Both the position numbers and the translations under genes were made by a program. The notes beneath the pieces are model-generated. The model was not told where the DNA came from and searched no databases. It saw only the letters and a program-made list of their open reading frames with translations. A DNA stretch of 64,000 nt from Streptomyces sp. LHD-70 (GTDB taxonomy: Bacteria; Actinomycetota; Actinomycetes; Streptomycetales; Streptomycetaceae). Location: positions 1 through 64,000 of the forward strand of contig NZ_JAVIFW010000033.1 of the NCBI RefSeq assembly GCF_031157275.1, written 5' to 3'. Shown here piece after piece: positions 16,272-24,577 of the stretch; position 1 is the first letter of the stretch, and each line of letters opens with the position of its first letter.

Positions 16272-17474
16272 CTAGGCGGCGACCCGCACACCGGACCCGT
16301 CGGCCACGGTCCCGGTGGTCAGGCGGCGCTTGCGCTTCGGCATGCCGAAGGTCGGGTGGGCGATGCCGAATCCGGCCCCGCTGAGCACGCCCGCCTTGAG
16401 CTGCGCGGCGGCCCGGCCGCCCAGGTACCAGGACTTCGACCGGACGTCCCCGTCCACCATCTGGAAGATCGCGTCCCGCCGCCCGAGGCTGATGTGGTTG
16501 CCGAAGTACTTCAGCCCGACCGTCGGGACCGCCCCGCCCGTCAGTCGCGCGATGATCGCGGCGGTCGCCTGCATGTTGGTGAGTCCGGCCGAGGCGCAGG
16601 ACATCGGCAGCGGCCGGCCGTTCTCGCCGATCGCGTACGCGGAGTCACCCGCGGCGTAGACGTCCGGGTGCGAGACCGAGCGCATGGTGCGGTCGACGAC
16701 GATCTGGCCGCTCTCCGCGACCTCCAGGCCACTGGAGGCGGCGATGGGGTGCACGGCGAACCCGGCCGACCACACGGTCACGTCGGCCGGGATGGACGGC
16801 CCGGCGGCACTGTCGGCGATCGCCCGGCCCGGCTCGACGGCTGCGACACCGGTGTACTCGTGGACGGTGACGCCGAGCCGGTCGAAGGCCCGGCGCAGAT
16901 GGCGGCGGGCCTTCGGGGAGAGCCAGGCACCCAGCTCCCCCCGGGCGGCGAGCGCGACCGACAGATCGGGCCGGGACTCGGCGAGCTCGGTGGCCGTCTC
17001 GATCCCGGTCAGCCCCTCACCGACCACCAGCACGGTGCCGCCCGCGCCCAGCTGCCCCAGGCGCTCGCGCAGCCGCAGCGCCGAGGACCGGCTGGTCACA
17101 TCGAAGGCGTACTCGACCACGCCGGGGACGCCGTGATGCGCGACGGAGCTGCCGAGCGCGTAGAGAAGCGTGTCGTACGCGACCTCGGCGTCGCCGTCCT
17201 CACCGGTCACGGAGACGGTCCTGCGCTCGGGGTCGACGCCGGTGACACGCGCCAGACGCAGCCGCACCCCGGTGCCCGCGAACACGTCGGCGAGCTTGCG
17301 GACCGTGAGTTCCTGGCCGCTCGCGAGCTGATGGAGCCGCATCCGCTCCACGAAGTCGGGCACGGCGTTGACGACGGTGATCTCGGTGTCGGCGGGGGAG
17401 AGCCGGCGGGCCAGGTTTCCGGCGGCGAAGGCCCCGGCGTATCCGGCGCCGAGAACGACGATGCGGTGCTTCAT
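16272..17474 (-). CDS. FAD-dependent NAD(P)H oxidoreductase, type II NADH dehydrogenase-like
   Basis: 400 residues. The FAD-binding GxGxxG is at the very N-terminus (IVVLGAGYAGAFAA), and the NAD-binding motif is VLVVGEGLTGIETATEL near 155. The conserved FAD-contacting C-terminal motif is VYAAGDSAYA, and the MSCASAGLTNMQATA helix matches NDH-2-like proteins. It probably oxidises NAD(P)H and passes electrons to quinone at the membrane. The ATG at 17474 has AGGAG 9 bases upstream. The downstream ECF sigma gene suggests redox-stress-controlled expression; oxidoreductases are standard neighbours of ECF41 factors. Confidence 0.87.
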   Translation of the reverse strand: MKHRIVVLGAGYAGAFAAGNLARRLSPADTEITVVNAVPDFVERMRLHQLASGQELTVRKLADVFAGTGVRLRLARVTGVDPERRTVSVTGEDGDAEVAYDTLLYALGSSVAHHGVPGVVEYAFDVTSRSSALRLRERLGQLGAGGTVLVVGEGLTGIETATELAESRPDLSVALAARGELGAWLSPKARRHLRRAFDRLGVTVHEYTGVAAVEPGRAIADSAAGPSIPADVTVWSAGFAVHPIAASSGLEVAESGQIVVDRTMRSVSHPDVYAAGDSAYAIGENGRPLPMSCASAGLTNMQATAAIIARLTGGAVPTVGLKYFGNHISLGRRDAIFQMVDGDVRSKSWYLGGRAAAQLKAGVLSGAGFGIAHPTFGMPKRKRRLTTGTVADGSGVRVAA

Positions 17475-17696
17475 GGCGTTGCTCCTGTCTCGTTCGCGTG
17501 CCACTTGAACGAGATAGCCCCTCGATTGCTGACAGCAGCCGCATGTGACCTGGATCACTCTCCGGTCGCGCCATCCTGAGGGGAGGGGGCCGCCGCGGTC
17601 CACCCCCGGTAGGTCATGCACCCGGTGGTTTCTCAGGGTCCGGTCCGCCCACGGTCCGATGCCGCGGGAGTCGCTTCCAGGCGAGATTGGCGGGCA

Positions 17697-18341
17697 TGCG
17701 AACCCATACAGCGATGACCGCCGCGGCGGCGCTTGCACTGTGCCTGGCCATCGGGGCAGGGACGGCTTGCTCGCCCGCCACGGCATCCGACGCCCCACCC
17801 ACTACGGCTGGGCCGGCATCCGCACGGACGCGGGCAGGGCCGCTCCGGTCGAGGGCCGCCGCGCCCGACCGGTCGTGCTGTACTCGCCGGGCCTGCAGAT
17901 CTCCCGGACGCTCGGCACGTCGACGCCGATGGAACTGGCAAGCCGCGGCTACATCGTGGTCACCCTTGACCCCACCTACGAGGCCCCAGCCGTGGAGTTC
18001 CCGGCATGCTCATGGGAAAGGCGAACCAGACACACCTGAACAACCCGTCCTGGCAGTCGTTCTGGGGCCAATCGACCGACTGGAAACGTGACTTGAGCCT
18101 GAAGCGCGGCAGCCACTTCAGCTACACGGACGCGCAGTCGTTCGTGCCCGCTCTGGACGAGCACCTGGACATCCCGGCAGAGCTCCGCGAGCAGTACGTC
18201 GGAACGGTGGACCCCGAGCGCAGCACGGCCGCCCAACGGGCCTACATCGCCGCGTTCTTCGACCAACACCTGCGCGGCCGTCCGCAACACCTGCTGGACG
18301 GTCCGTCCGCGTCCTTCCCGGAGATCAGCTTCGTACGATGA
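17697..18341 (+). pseudogene. Decayed secreted alpha/beta hydrolase (PAF-acetylhydrolase/chlorophyllase type)
   Basis: Pieces of one hydrolase occur in three frames. The lipoprotein-like N-terminus (MTAAAALALCLAIGAGTACS) is at 17697. A second frame gives RPVVLYSPGLQISRTLGTST, then ELASRGYIVVTLDPTYEAPA, up to about 18005. A third frame from 18006 gives LMGKANQTHLNNPSWQSFWG to the C-terminus. Intact relatives carry a GHSxGG nucleophile segment of roughly 110-130 residues between the second and third pieces, and that whole part is missing here. Frame breaks plus loss of the catalytic serine make this a pseudogene. Confidence 0.8.
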
Positions 18342-18422
18342 GCACGGCGACGGCACCCGAGACGACGCGGCCGCAGGCAAGCCTCAATGGGCCTCAACGA
18401 GCCTCGTCACTGGGCTGTGTGG

Positions 18423-19001
18423 TCAGGCGGTCAGTTCGGTCTGTGCCGATGCCGCGGCGATGGGGGCGTGGCGGATGTACCACTCGGTTTTGAACAGCCG
18501 CTCCTCCGGGACGGCCGAGTGCGGATGTGTGGCCAGGTAGAGGGCACGTGGCTGCCAGGGGCCACCGGCATCTGGGTAGAGCTGGGCAAGCCCGGCCGCT
18601 TGAGCGGCCAGCATGGTCACCCGGTGGGTGTGCACATGATCCGGGTGGCCGGGCAGGCCGCCGTAGGCGTCGTGGGTGACCATGATCTCCGGGCGGAATT
18701 CACGGATGTGCCTCACCAACCGCCGTACCGCCTCGTCGAGCGGTGCCTCGCAGAACCGTATGCGGCCCGGGGCAGACCACGGTACGCGCGCATCGGCGTA
18801 GCCGAGCATCCGCGGTTCGCCGGCGCCGAGGATGCCCAGCGCATCGGCCAACTCGGCAGCCCGCGGGGTGTCCGCCGCCCAAGTCGCCGTGACGACCCCG
18901 GTACGTGCGCCCGCAGCCGCGTGCCGGGCCAGCACTCCGCCTGCCGACAAGGACTCGTCATCCGGGTGAGCGAAGACCGCGAGCAGGCTCGGCACGGACA
19001 T
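18423..19001 (-). CDS. PIG-L / LmbE family deacetylase
   Basis: 192 residues. The zinc motif AHPDDES lies at about residues 9-15, and the second zinc-ligand region is HDAYGGLPGHPDHVHTHR. The family removes N-acetyl groups from GlcNAc-type substrates (mycothiol or teicoplanin-type pathways). The ATG at 19001 has GGAAGG about 10 bases upstream. It is shorter than MshB or Mca (about 290), and the last 20 residues (APIAAASAQTELTA) do not look family-like, so the C-terminus may be truncated or frameshifted. It is not MshB itself on length. No glycan pathway neighbours are seen. Confidence 0.8.
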   Translation of the reverse strand: MSVPSLLAVFAHPDDESLSAGGVLARHAAAGARTGVVTATWAADTPRAAELADALGILGAGEPRMLGYADARVPWSAPGRIRFCEAPLDEAVRRLVRHIREFRPEIMVTHDAYGGLPGHPDHVHTHRVTMLAAQAAGLAQLYPDAGGPWQPRALYLATHPHSAVPEERLFKTEWYIRHAPIAAASAQTELTA

Positions 19002-19128
19002 GGACGGACCACCTTCCAGCGCGAAGGGAGCCTGATGGTATGTCACCCACGGCGGCGCACTGCCGGCCCGGCGTGCATGGCCTTCTCGAGAGGAGGAGTG
19101 AAGCGCTGCCCGGACTTCTGCCGTGCGA

Positions 19129-19497
19129 TCACTGTTCCTCCTCCATGCGGATGGCGCGTCGCAGTTCCTCAGCCGCTGTGTGGTCCGTGCCCTCGCGCTG
19201 TTCCAGGATGGCCGCGGCGATAGCGTCCAATTTGCGCTGGACGGCGTGCGCGTCACGCCGTTCCGTGTTCTTCAGCAGGGTGAGCAACAGCAGGTTGGTG
19301 GCCGTCATGACGTCTCCCGCGAAGATCAGCCAGGGCAGTGGCAGGTGGACGAAATGCACGACGGCCATGCCGAGGACCATGAGTACGCACAGGACGTAGA
19401 ACAGCGGCGAGCTGGTGACGTTTGACGCCCGTTCGGAGAAGGCGGCGAACCGGTCGCGCCCGGCACCGCCTCGCTCGACGGGATGCTCAGTGGTCAT
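19129..19497 (-). CDS. Low-affinity iron permease family membrane protein
   Basis: 122 residues. An N-terminal amphipathic region (RFAAFSERASNVTSSP), two transmembrane helices (FYVLCVLMVLGMAVVHF and the segment around AGDVMTATNLLLLTLL), then the conserved KNTERRDAHAVQRKLDAIAAA helix, which is the signature of the Iron_permease family (PF04120, yeast Fet4-like). Iron transport is not proven for the short bacterial members. The ATG at 19497 has AGGATG upstream. It stands alone between the deacetylase and a GntR gene. Confidence 0.75.
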   Translation of the reverse strand: MTTEHPVERGGAGRDRFAAFSERASNVTSSPLFYVLCVLMVLGMAVVHFVHLPLPWLIFAGDVMTATNLLLLTLLKNTERRDAHAVQRKLDAIAAAILEQREGTDHTAAEELRRAIRMEEEQ

Positions 19498-19592
19498 GCT
19501 GCCATCCTGCACAGGGAAGCTGAGAACGGCGGCCGGCACCCAGAAGGAACGGCACGCCCAACGCGCTCCGGGCAACGCCGGGAGAAGAACCC

Positions 19593-20327
19593 TCAATCCG
19601 TGTTCATCAGGCCGACGAACATGGTGCGGTGGAGTACTTCGACGTGTCGGCGGGCCACTTCACCGGCCTCTGCCGCGTCCTTGCGGCGCAGGGCGTCGAG
19701 GAGCCTGCGGTGCTCCGTGTTGGATGCTCGCAGTGCTTCCAGCGGGTAGGGCAGGTAGTAGCGGTAGAGCTCGCGCAGGACGGCGCCGTAGGGCGTGGTG
19801 AGCGAGGGGATGCCGGTCGCCTCGGCCAGCCGCAGGTGGAAGCGTTCGTCGCAGCCGTGGAACTCCGCCCAGCTCGGCACCCGGTCCATCTCCTCGACCA
19901 GGTCCTGCAGTTGGGACAGGTTGTCCTGCGAGACGTGGCCCGAGGCGAGGTGCGCGATGCCGCATTCCAGGACGAGCCGGTGGTCGATCAGAGCGTGGAC
20001 GGCAGGGCTGTCGGAGCGGTACGCCTCCGCCGCGGCGACCGCGCCGCGCGTCGGGTTCTCGGCGACGTGAGTGCCGCCGTTGCGGCCCCGGCGGCGTTCG
20101 AGCACGCCGTCGGCGACCAGGGAGACCAGGGCCCGGCGAACGGTGATCTCCCCGACCTCGAGCCCGGCAGCGATGTCCGCCGTGCTGGGCAGCCGGTCTC
20201 CCGGGGCGAGCAGTCCCAGGTCCACGGCCAGGGCGATCCGGGCGCGTACGGCCTCCAGCGCGGAGAGCCTGCTCACGCCGTTCAGAGTGGCGAAGGGGAG
20301 CGTGCCGGTGTCGTCGGTGCGGGCCAT
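19593..20327 (-). CDS. GntR-family regulator, FadR/FCD type
   Basis: 244 residues. A winged helix at about 20-85 (LLAPGDRLPSTADIAAGLEVGEITVRRALVSLVADGVLERRRGRNGG) is followed by an all-helical FCD ligand domain (HRLVLECGIAHLASGHVSQDNL, CDERFHLRLAEATG). Start at the ATG at 20327; an upstream in-frame start at 20375 is possible. It is divergent from a nitrilase and amino-acid/polyamine permease pair about 107 bases away and probably controls them. The FCD domain usually binds a carboxylic acid through a metal. Confidence 0.88.
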   Translation of the reverse strand: MARTDDTGTLPFATLNGVSRLSALEAVRARIALAVDLGLLAPGDRLPSTADIAAGLEVGEITVRRALVSLVADGVLERRRGRNGGTHVAENPTRGAVAAAEAYRSDSPAVHALIDHRLVLECGIAHLASGHVSQDNLSQLQDLVEEMDRVPSWAEFHGCDERFHLRLAEATGIPSLTTPYGAVLRELYRYYLPYPLEALRASNTEHRRLLDALRRKDAAEAGEVARRHVEVLHRTMFVGLMNTD

Positions 20328-20398
20328 GGCGATCACCCTAACGGGGCTGACTCGGAAGGCGGCGGGATGGCTCATGGAGCCCGACGCTCAGGGAACCC

Positions 20399-20420
20399 TT
20401 GTTTAACTGCTCATTATGAT
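20399..20420 (+). promoter_or_regulatory. Candidate FadR-type operator and -10 element before the nitrilase gene
   Basis: TTGTTTAACTG (20399-20409) resembles the FCD-regulator half-site pattern TNGTNNNACNA. TATGAT (20415-20420) is a good -10 box 14 bases before the ATG, so the mRNA would have a very short or absent leader. The stretch is AT-rich compared with its surroundings. No matching -35 was identified. Confidence 0.4.
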
Positions 20421-20434
20421 CTAATTTCTTGCTC

Positions 20435-21316
20435 ATGTCCCGAGCCCTTCCACTTGCCCTCGCGCAGCTTCCTCCCCGCCCAGCAGAAGCCCAGTTCAGC
20501 GGCTTTGCCACCGAGGTGGAGGAGATCCATTCACGCTTTCCGCAGACCCGCATGGCGGTCTTCCCCGAGCTGCACCTCTGCGGCGTGGAGGGCCTCGGCC
20601 CCGAGGCGCACGAGCAGCTCCGCGAGATCGCCGAGCCGCTGGACGGCCCCCGCGTCAAGGCGCTGGCGGAGCTCGCCGGAGACCTTGGCCTGTGGCTGCT
20701 TCCGGGCACGGTGTGCGAGCGGGGCCCCGAGGGGCAGCTGTACAACACCGCCGTCGTCCTGTCCCCCGAGGGCCGCCTGGCCGCCTCGTACCGCAAGGTG
20801 TTCCCCTGGCGTCCCAGCGAGCCCTACGACCCCGGGGACCGGTTCGTGGTCTTCGACATCCCGGGCACGGGGCGGGTCGGACTCTCGATCTGCTACGACG
20901 CCTGGTTCCCCGAGGTCGCCCGCCACCTCGCCTGGATGGGCGCCGAGGTCATCGTCAACCCCGTGATGACGACGACCTCCGACCGGGCCCAGGAAACCGT
21001 CCTGGCCCGCGCCAACGCCATCGCCAACCAGGTGCATGTGGTCAGCGTCAACACCGCCGGCCCCGTGGGCCGCGGCCACAGCATCGTCGTCGACCCCGAG
21101 GGCCGAGTGCGGGCGGAGGCACCGGGCGAGGGCAGCACCGTCCTGACCGACGTGATCGACCTGGACGACGTCACCCGCGTCCGGACGTACGGCACCGCAG
21201 GCGTGACCCGCATGTGGGATCAGTTCACCGACGACGACGCACCCATCGAGCTACCGCTCTACGGCGGCCGCATCGACCCGCGGACCTGGCGTCCGCACGG
21301 CCATCCGCGTACCTGA
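20435..21316 (+). CDS. Carbon-nitrogen hydrolase (nitrilase superfamily)
   Basis: 293 residues with the full Glu-Lys-Cys catalytic set: E45 in AVFPELHLCG, K121 in SYRKVFPW and C153 in SICYDAWFPE. These hydrolyse nitriles, amides or carbamoyl compounds in the cytoplasm. The WFPE after the cysteine resembles aliphatic amidase, formamidase and beta-ureidopropionase branches rather than true nitrilases. The ATG at 20435 has no ribosome site and probably gives a near-leaderless mRNA; an in-frame TTG at 20429 is the alternative. The permease gene follows after 48 bases, suggesting uptake and hydrolysis of an amide under the FadR-type regulator. Confidence 0.85.
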   Translation: MSRALPLALAQLPPRPAEAQFSGFATEVEEIHSRFPQTRMAVFPELHLCGVEGLGPEAHEQLREIAEPLDGPRVKALAELAGDLGLWLLPGTVCERGPEGQLYNTAVVLSPEGRLAASYRKVFPWRPSEPYDPGDRFVVFDIPGTGRVGLSICYDAWFPEVARHLAWMGAEVIVNPVMTTTSDRAQETVLARANAIANQVHVVSVNTAGPVGRGHSIVVDPEGRVRAEAPGEGSTVLTDVIDLDDVTRVRTYGTAGVTRMWDQFTDDDAPIELPLYGGRIDPRTWRPHGHPRT

Positions 21317-21364
21317 GCCCCGCCCCCGCCCCCACCCCCGCCCTCCGAGCTCCCGGAGCACTCC

Positions 21365-22738
21365 ATGTCCCACGGCAACGACGCCGCGCCCGCACTCGCC
21401 CGCACCCTCGGGCTCAGATCCGTTGTCCTGTTCGGTCTCGCCTACATGACGCCGATGATCGTCCTCGGCACCTTCGGCGTGGTCGCCACCACGACCGGCG
21501 GCGCCGTGCCGACCGCCTACCTGCTGGCGCTGATCGCCATGCTGTTCACCGCGCAGAGCTACGGACGCATGGCCGCCGCCCATCCGGTCGCCGGCTCCTC
21601 CTACACGTACGTACGCAAGGCCCTCGACTCCCGCCTCGGCTTCCTCGTCGGCTGGGTCACCCTGCTCGACTACTTCTTCCTGCCGATGGTCATCTGGCTC
21701 ATCGGCGGCGCCTACCTCCAGGCGCAGTTCCCCGGCGTCCCGTTCTGGGTCTGGATCGTCGGATTCATAGCCGTCACCACGGCGCTGAACGTGCGGGGCA
21801 TCAAGACCGCGGAACGGGTCAACGACCTGTTGATGATCTTCCAGGTCCTTGTCATCGCCCTGTTCGTCGCCCTGTCCCTGCGGCACGTCTTCGACCTCGG
21901 CGGCGCGGGCGCCCTCGCGAGCACCGCACCGTTCGGCAACGGCGCCACCACACTGGCGGGCATCTCGGCCGGGGCCGCCATCGCCGCGTACTCCTTCCTC
22001 GGTTTCGACGCCGTCACCACCCTCACGGAAGAGACGGTCGACCCGAAGCGCACGATGCCGCGCGCGATCCTCCTGATCGCCCTCATCGGCGGCGCGATCT
22101 TCGTCACGGTCGCCTACGCCACCCAACTCGCCCACCCCGGCGACCACTTCGACGACGCGGGCTCGGCCGCCTTCGAGATCGCCGGAACGATCGGGGGCGA
22201 CCTGTTCTCGTCGGTCTTCCTCGCCGGACTGGTCGTGGCCCAGTTCGCCTCCGGCATCGCCGCTCAGGCCAGCGCGTCCCGCCTGCTGTTCGCCATGGGG
22301 CGCGACGGCTCCCTGCCCCGCAGGTTCTTCGCCCGCGTCCACCCCCGCTACCGCACGCCCGCGCTCAACGTCCTGCTGACCGGCGCCATCGGGCTCGTCG
22401 CGCTGGGCCTGGACGTCGCCACGTCGACCTCGTTCATCAACTTCGGCGCCTTCGTGGCCTTCACGTTCGTCAACGTCGCGGTCATCGCCACGTACCTCCG
22501 CATGCGTCGCGAAGGCGACCGGCCGAACCCGCTGACGTACCTCGTCGCGCCCTCGATCGGCGCGGCCGTGGACCTCTACCTGCTGTACAACCTCGACGGC
22601 ACCGCCCTCACCCTCGGCGCCGTCTGGCTGACCCTCGGGCTCGCCTACCTCGCCTACCTCACCCGCATGTTCCGCAACGCGCCGCCTGGTATGGCGTTCC
22701 ATACGGCAGAGAACGGCCAGGCCACCGCGTCCGTGTAG
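21365..22738 (+). CDS. APC-family amino acid/polyamine permease
   Basis: 457 residues with about 12 hydrophobic segments. The APC consensus is visible in LGLRSVVLFGLAYMTPMIVLGTFG (TM1) and GRMAAAHPVAGSSYTYVRKAL after TM2, and FLGFDAVTTLTEETVDPKRTMPRAI is the conserved TM6-7 loop. It resembles the PuuP-like (putrescine or amine) branch. It lies directly downstream of the nitrilase gene, likely in one operon, so its substrate may be the nitrilase substrate. Confidence 0.87.
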   Translation: MSHGNDAAPALARTLGLRSVVLFGLAYMTPMIVLGTFGVVATTTGGAVPTAYLLALIAMLFTAQSYGRMAAAHPVAGSSYTYVRKALDSRLGFLVGWVTLLDYFFLPMVIWLIGGAYLQAQFPGVPFWVWIVGFIAVTTALNVRGIKTAERVNDLLMIFQVLVIALFVALSLRHVFDLGGAGALASTAPFGNGATTLAGISAGAAIAAYSFLGFDAVTTLTEETVDPKRTMPRAILLIALIGGAIFVTVAYATQLAHPGDHFDDAGSAAFEIAGTIGGDLFSSVFLAGLVVAQFASGIAAQASASRLLFAMGRDGSLPRRFFARVHPRYRTPALNVLLTGAIGLVALGLDVATSTSFINFGAFVAFTFVNVAVIATYLRMRREGDRPNPLTYLVAPSIGAAVDLYLLYNLDGTALTLGAVWLTLGLAYLAYLTRMFRNAPPGMAFHTAENGQATASV

Positions 22739-23083
22739 CTGTCAGGTGCCTGCGGGGCGGCGGCGATGGCGAGAGCACGCAGGGGCGGAAGTCCCCTCAC
22801 TCCGGCTCCTGCGCACGGAAGCTGGACTGCGTGAGGACTGTGAGCCCGCCCATATGACCTCACGCACATGCTATCGGCGGTAGTAGAGGCCCGCCGGAGG
22901 CCGTGCGGGCGTTGAGGCATCGGAGACCGCAGGGGCTGGGACCCGCTGCGTACCGGGGTAGTACGTCACACCTTTGCGCCCTTCCCTCGTGGGCGCTAAC
23001 CCTGGCTGTCGTTCCGGGACAACCGGAGCAATCGGGCAGATCGCCCGGTCACCGCATGACGTACGCATTGGAGCTTGATCCTC
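22739..23083. other. Intergenic, 345 bases
   Basis: No coding frame of convincing composition. A short inverted repeat CGGGC/GCCCG lies about 45 bases before the next start. I looked for a c-di-AMP (ydaO-type) riboswitch because cell-wall hydrolase genes in Streptomyces often have one, but found none of its conserved core. Confidence 0.5.
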
Positions 23084-23599
23084 ATGGCCAGCACGCAGAC
23101 GAAGACCCGCGCCGGCCGCACTGCGCGATTCCGCAAGATCTCTGTCGCCGGAATAGCCACCGCAGGAACCGCGGCCGCCGCCCTCACGCTGATTCCTTCG
23201 CCCGCTCAGGCCGCCGAGCCGACGGCATCCACCGTTCCGGCGTCGAAGTCCGCCGCCGTGGCGGCCGAGAAGAGCTACCCCGACAATCTCGACGGCTGGA
23301 TCCGCGAGTCCCTCGACATCATGAAGGCCAAGGGCATCCCGGGCAGCTACGAGGGGCTGCACCGCAACATCATGCGCGAGTCCGCTGGTGACCCCGACGC
23401 GCAGAACGGCTGGGACATCAACGCCCAGAACGGCACCCCGTCCAAGGGGCTGCTCCAGGTGATCCAGCCGACGTTCGACACCTACCACGTCGCCGGAACG
23501 CCGAACGACCTGACCGACCCCGTGGCCAACATCACCGCGGCCGCCAACTACGCAGCCGACAGGTACGGTTCGATCGACAACGTCGACTCCGCGTACTGA
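23084..23599 (+). CDS. Secreted transglycosylase SLT-domain protein
   Basis: 171 residues. Basic N-terminus plus an Ala-rich signal peptide (about 1-44), a short linker, then a soluble lytic transglycosylase-like domain with the catalytic glutamate E99 in NIMRESAGDP, QNGTPSKGLLQVIQPTFDTYH, and NITAAANYAADRYGSIDNV. It should cleave peptidoglycan outside the cell. The ATG at 23084 has GGAG 15 bases upstream, a rather long spacing. It is monocistronic as far as can be seen. Confidence 0.88.
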   Translation: MASTQTKTRAGRTARFRKISVAGIATAGTAAAALTLIPSPAQAAEPTASTVPASKSAAVAAEKSYPDNLDGWIRESLDIMKAKGIPGSYEGLHRNIMRESAGDPDAQNGWDINAQNGTPSKGLLQVIQPTFDTYHVAGTPNDLTDPVANITAAANYAADRYGSIDNVDSAY

Positions 23600-24037
23600 G
23601 CCACCGGGTCGAGAAACGGGGCGCGCCGACCGGACCTGCGGCGCCGGTGGTAACGCGGAATCCGACGGGGGTTCGTCTGCCCGGCTGGGCGCGAACTCGG
23701 TCCCGCCGACGTCGACTTGGACAGGCGCGAACGTGTGGGCCGCCGAAGATGCGTACTCCGCATGTGGTCAGTACATCGCCACCTACGAAGCGGGCGTACG
23801 CCCCTGCAAGCTGTCGCACGTCTGCTGAACATCGAGCGGTTGAAACGACGGCCCTACCGGCTTACGCAGAGCCTCTTGGCCGCAAGCCGGTTCATACCCT
23901 TCCCCGGGTGCGTCGGTCCACGCCGGTGACGGTGATGCCGACTGCAATCCGATCTGCGACTGCCCGCGGCCGCACCACGTCTGTAGACGCGCCCGGTCTA
24001 CGCCGTGCGTCCGCCGCCATGCGACTCAGGCATGCAG
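23600..24037. other. Intergenic with a coding-like remnant (about 23728-23828)
   Basis: A start-less plus-strand frame ends at a TGA at 23826-23828 and reads ANVWAAEDAYSACGQYIA then TYEAGVRPCKLSHVC. It has good codon bias and three cysteines but no plausible start or ribosome site. It may be the end of a lost small gene. The rest of the region shows no feature I can support. Confidence 0.3.
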
Positions 24038-24070
24038 AAGGGTCCGGGAGCTCCGAGCTCCCGGACCCTT
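24038..24070 (-). terminator. Terminator hairpin
   Basis: Perfect 15-bp stem (AAGGGTCCGGGAGCT with its complement) and a 3-base loop, 16 bases after the stop of the minus-strand secreted-peptide gene. Confidence 0.8.
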
Positions 24071-24086
24071 CGAACTGTCTCGGGGG

Positions 24087-24329
24087 CTAGAGCGGCAGCC
24101 CGCCGCCGAGCAGCGCGTCGGTGGGCAGTCCGCCCTTGGTGAGCGCATCGACCGGGACCCCGCCCACGGCCAGGCCGTCCGTGGTCAGCGCGCCACTGAC
24201 CGGACCGGTCGGCAGATCGCCCTTCGTGATGGGGCCCGTCGAGGCCTCGCCGGCGCTGGCGGTACCGGCGGCGCCGACGAGGGCAGCGGCGGCTACGACT
24301 GCAGTGGCGAGTGTGGCGCGGATGCGCAT
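24087..24329 (-). CDS. Small secreted protein, unknown
   Basis: 80 residues: a clean signal peptide (RATLATAVVAAAALVGAAGTASA) and a mature part of about 53 residues rich in Gly, Leu, Pro and Thr with a loose repeat (TKGDLPTGPVSGALTTDGL, then TKGGLPTDALLGGGLPL). It has no cysteines and lacks the chaplin or rodlin pattern. The ATG has AAGGAG 8 bases upstream and the gene ends at a strong terminator, so it is a genuine gene. The function is unknown. Confidence 0.8.
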   Translation of the reverse strand: MRIRATLATAVVAAAALVGAAGTASAGEASTGPITKGDLPTGPVSGALTTDGLAVGGVPVDALTKGGLPTDALLGGGLPL

Positions 24330-24577
24330 GGCTTCTCCTTGATCGGTGACCTGTCATAGGACGTAACGACGCCGTGATCGAGGGGAAACTCTTCAGAGCA
24401 GTTCGGCACGCTCGGCCTCGGCCTGGTGCCCGTCGTGCGGGCGACGGTGGCGGCCGTGAGGACCGGTCAGCCCGTCAGGCTGACGCGGGCGGGAAGGCCA
24501 GGGTCTGTTCGGAGGAGCCGTCCACGTTGATGGCGTGTCCGACAGGGGAACGTCCAGCCGATACATAAGTTCGGCGC

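Noticed and set aside
17520-17560. ECF41 promoter upstream of the flavoprotein
   Set aside because: Only GGTCACA is present on the minus strand, without CGTC at the required 16-base spacing.
22739-23083. c-di-AMP riboswitch upstream of the SLT-domain gene
   Set aside because: Expected from Streptomyces cell-wall genes, but none of the conserved ydaO core elements is visible.
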